Source: Trichoplax sp. H2
Lineage: Eukaryota; Placozoa; Uniplacotomia; Trichoplacea
Direction: 5' to 3'
Assembly: GCA_003344405.1 (NCBI GenBank)
Contig: NOWV01000077.1
Location: 248,001-312,000, forward strand
DNA: 64,000 bases
Numbering within the stretch: position 1 is the first letter of the stretch; every line of letters begins with the position of its first letter. A program made the translations under genes and the position numbers. Positions 61,901 through 64,000 of the stretch are shown here, piece by piece. The notes under the pieces were generated by a model. That model was not told the origin of the DNA, did no database searches, and was given only the letters and a program-made list of their open reading frames with translations.

Positions 61901-64000
61901 ACATCAGCGATGAAGGATTGCGTACTATATTCTCTCCAGCACGGTAAGAATACTTTATCTTGAGACATCAATATTCTAAAATTGCTTCCAAGCTATAAGC
62001 TTTTGATTTTTGTAGGCAAATCGCGACAGATCACATTAAAGAGCAGCTACTGGATTTTAGACAAAAACGAACATTAGGGCTTGGAAGTTTATTTGGTGAT
62101 TCCGAACTTAAAAGTGCGCAATCTGTTTAACGTATTGGTAACTGGTGCATCATAGAATTTCATTTATTTTATGTATTTATGAGTTATTTATTTCGTAGAC
62201 GATATGAATAGAGATACTGAACTAAAGATCACGGAAAATACCCTTATTAATCCATTAGAATCAATACTGTGAGTATTTAGCGGCGTCTTTTATCGATCAA
62301 TTTGTATAAAAAATTTGTTAGTTCAATACTAACGATAGATGTTACTTTGGACTGGACTAGGAAAGAGATTGATTCGACACCGCAAATTTCGCAAAGAGAA
62401 CAAGATAGGAAGTAAATATCTTCTGTGTATAATCTAATATCTTTAATACTTACTTAATTACTGCTGTCCCATTATTAGTATGGCTATAGCAAGTTCAATT
62501 GTCACCTTCATGAAGTTTGTTGGCGTCCGAGCATCGGTAAGCTAACCTTATCTCAAGTCGATATAATATAGCACCTAAGATGATGCTGAAGCCATTTTAA
62601 CTCTACTGTACACGTAGTCACCTTCGAGCCCATTGGAGAAATGTCATATGTTCGCTCAAAAAGAAAGTAAATTTAAGATAAAAACTTTACCGAAATTATC
62701 TAAGAAGGTAAGATTATGTAATTACGTTTGCCCTTTATAGCTCTACCTATGTGCAGTATTTAATTCTAATTTCGAAATAATTTAAACATTTTTAACGTTA
62801 ATTTGGCAAATCCCCTAATTCAGATCCAAGTTAAAGGCCATCAGTTATGTCTTACAGCGTTTGCAAATACTACCTTTTGTGCTAACTGTAAGACTGTGAT
62901 TTGGGGTATCAGTTCAAACGGATATCAATGCCAACGTAAGTTTGCTACAGTCACTGTCTTGACTGTTACGAAATTCTACTGCCATTGAGTACACCATCGA
63001 ATTTAAATGGTCACTACTTCTTAAATTCCATGCTGTATGCGTGCTAATTCATTGGAACATTCTTATAACTCTATCAATACTAATTTAAGATTGTAATTAT
63101 ACTTATTTGTATGATCATAGTTTGCCATTGCAACTTTCACAAAGGACCATGCCTAGAGAGTTTAATTATAGCATGTGAAGGACCTCGGACTAAACGTAAA
63201 TTTGATCATTCTCGGGCTCCTAATATAGGCAAACGCGCAAGTCGAGAAGATCACTATGGAAGTACGCTGTTAATTTTAATATTAACTTTAAATATTTCGC
63301 AATATCGATTATAGAATTTTAATTTAAAGACAATTAACTCAACTTAAAGATCGTTCTTATAGATCTGAATTCTATTATATCGTTTATTCGCATTGATAAT
63401 ATCACTAATTAGTTTCATGTAACTAATTGTTTTGCTTCCTAATGTGTTTTGTCATACACAGTACCCGAAATAGGTAAAAATCTTGCTGAAGGTAGAAAAT
63501 TGGATCTTTTAGCTGAAAACTCTGTTGGCGGTAATAATATTATCATTGAAGACGAGGAGTACACAGGGGAAAACGATGGTTAGTAGTTTACGATTTCGCT
63601 CAAGCATCAATCTACCATCAATGCTATAACATTCTTATTGAAATGTATTTTTTTATATTACAAAGATACAACGGAAGGCTTATCTGTAGATACTTTACAT
63701 ACTAACAATTCTGGAAACTTGGTAAGTTATTGATGGCCGTTATGTTTATAGTGTTATATATTACATTAATACCTTGTATCTATATTTTGCAATTAAGGCT
63801 GCTCCTGTCAATACACACTCAAGATTGTAAGCCTCTTATCGTCATAATATTCTAATCTTCTTATTATGTTAAAAAGGCAATAGAATACCTAGTTATACTA
63901 TACGTAAAGAATAAGAAATTTAAACTACATTTAAACTTTAAGAACAATACTTTGTTAAATGCCAATCAATGTGCTATTTTAATAATGCATTAACCTTTTA
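57483..64000 (+). CDS. ARHGEF11/12: PDZ-RhoGEF (ARHGEF11/12, DRhoGEF2 type), cut by the window end
   Basis: RhoA-activating exchange factor that links G-alpha-12/13 receptors to the cytoskeleton. About 662 residues from 26 exons lie in the window (last visible exon 63798-63826); the DH-PH catalytic part must follow. The PDZ domain spans exons 1-4: RIVTIFRDQQNSYGFTVSGD, VFVQSVREGGPAYNAGIQRG, DRIVKVN, and VESVTLTLFGK. A Pro-rich and coiled-coil segment follows. The RGS-like (LH) domain includes AHIAVFLHYLISNSDPNSLL, FYLVSEVYE and the signature RQKRTLGLGSLFGDSEL. A C1 domain follows at 62824-63261. Start ATG at 57483 immediately precedes the PDZ. Identification rests on domain order and the TLGLGSL motif. 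Confidence 0.93.
59710..60919 (+). other. RhoGEF exons 5-11: linker and coiled coil
   Basis: Exons 59710-59750, 59837-59917, 60052-60102, 60187-60276, 60423-60551, 60636-60678, 60822-60919. They encode a Pro-rich stretch (RPQPPSVPQ), a helical segment (EQIAKLESMLVNDERYLTEM; TALEKRLKSLRASLNQE), a Ser/Thr/Glu-rich linker and an acidic AEDDEFDTDSDE end before the RGS-like domain. The exon 11 donor GTTTAA is weak. Confidence 0.8.
60994..62113 (+). other. RhoGEF exons 12-17: RGS-like (LH) domain
   Basis: Exons 60994-61048, 61294-61349, 61441-61545, 61619-61661, 61880-61943, 62016-62113. AHIAVFLHYLISNSDPNSL and LFYLVSEVYE match the helical core of the ARHGEF11/12 RGSL domain, and TLGLGSLFGDSEL marks its end. 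Exon 17 is placed to end at AAAA before GTGCGC because only that phase keeps exon 18 open; the donor is unusual. Confidence 0.85.
62199..62707 (+). other. RhoGEF exons 18-21: linker between RGSL and C1
   Basis: Exons 62199-62268, 62361-62411, 62479-62536, 62618-62707. Polar, low-conservation sequence (NRDTELKITENTLINPLESI; SIVTFMKFVGVRASSPSSP; KFKIKTLPKLSKK). No domain is recognised. Confidence 0.7.
62824..63826 (+). other. RhoGEF exons 22-26: C1 zinc finger and following linker
   Basis: Exons 62824-62935, 63121-63261, 63462-63578, 63666-63721, 63798-63826. The C1 domain reads GHQLCLTAFANTTFCANC, K then 12 residues to YQC, QLCHCNFHKGPC and LESLIIAC: the His, Cys-x2-Cys, x13, Cys-x2-Cys, x4-His and terminal Cys pattern is complete, with one extra residue between the second His and the next Cys. 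C1 domains bind diacylglycerol or act in protein contacts. The sequence after it is acidic and unstructured and leads out of the window. Confidence 0.82.

Overview
The window is eukaryotic nuclear DNA: AT-rich, with many short GT-AG introns (often 100-700 bp, acceptors mostly TAG), animal-type multidomain proteins and an intron-bearing tRNA. Gene density, small introns and family content (cilia protein, sorting receptor, gamma-secretase subunit, PDZ-RhoGEF with a C1 domain) suggest a compact early-branching animal. A placozoan such as Trichoplax or Hoilungia is my best guess, by inference only. Exon models were built by hand from splice signals, reading phase and homology; the complete models add up to whole codon numbers.

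Layout: (1) 225-12424, minus: CFAP44 (WDR52), 27 exons, 2056 aa. (2) 14755-17033, plus: a ZDHHC23-type palmitoyltransferase, 5 exons, 376 aa. (3) 18913-37644, minus: a giant SORL1-like receptor, 56 exons, 3097 aa. It runs signal peptide, furin site, VPS10, YWTD propeller, EGF, 10 LDLRa, 2 FN3, then an extra block of 6 SRCR, 1 LDLRa, 1 SRCR and 3 LDLRa, then 4 FN3, a membrane segment and a SORL1-type tail. (4) 38424-38513, plus: tRNA-Arg(UCU) with a 16-nt intron. (5) 40903-45751, minus: U2AF1 (U2AF35), 11 exons, 227 aa. (6) 46403-48224, plus: PSENEN (PEN-2), 3 short exons, 101 aa, easily missed. (7) 48225-57482: mostly gene-poor DNA with a 189-bp tandem repeat (three copies), TACAGTAC-type palindrome clusters and one candidate small spliced gene. 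(8) 57483 to the end, plus: the N-terminal two thirds of a PDZ-RhoGEF (PDZ, RGS-like, C1); DH-PH would lie beyond the window.

The most striking item is the SORL1-like gene. It keeps the full SORL1 plan, including six FN3 domains and an FxxSHF motif in the tail, but an SRCR/LDLRa cassette of about 800-900 residues, built entirely of phase 1-1 exons, sits between FN3-2 and FN3-3. A gamma-secretase subunit gene lies about 9 kb away, so two genes whose human counterparts act on amyloid precursor protein are near neighbours here; whether that matters is unknown. The genes are not an operon: CFAP44/ZDHHC23 and U2AF1/PSENEN are head-to-head pairs.
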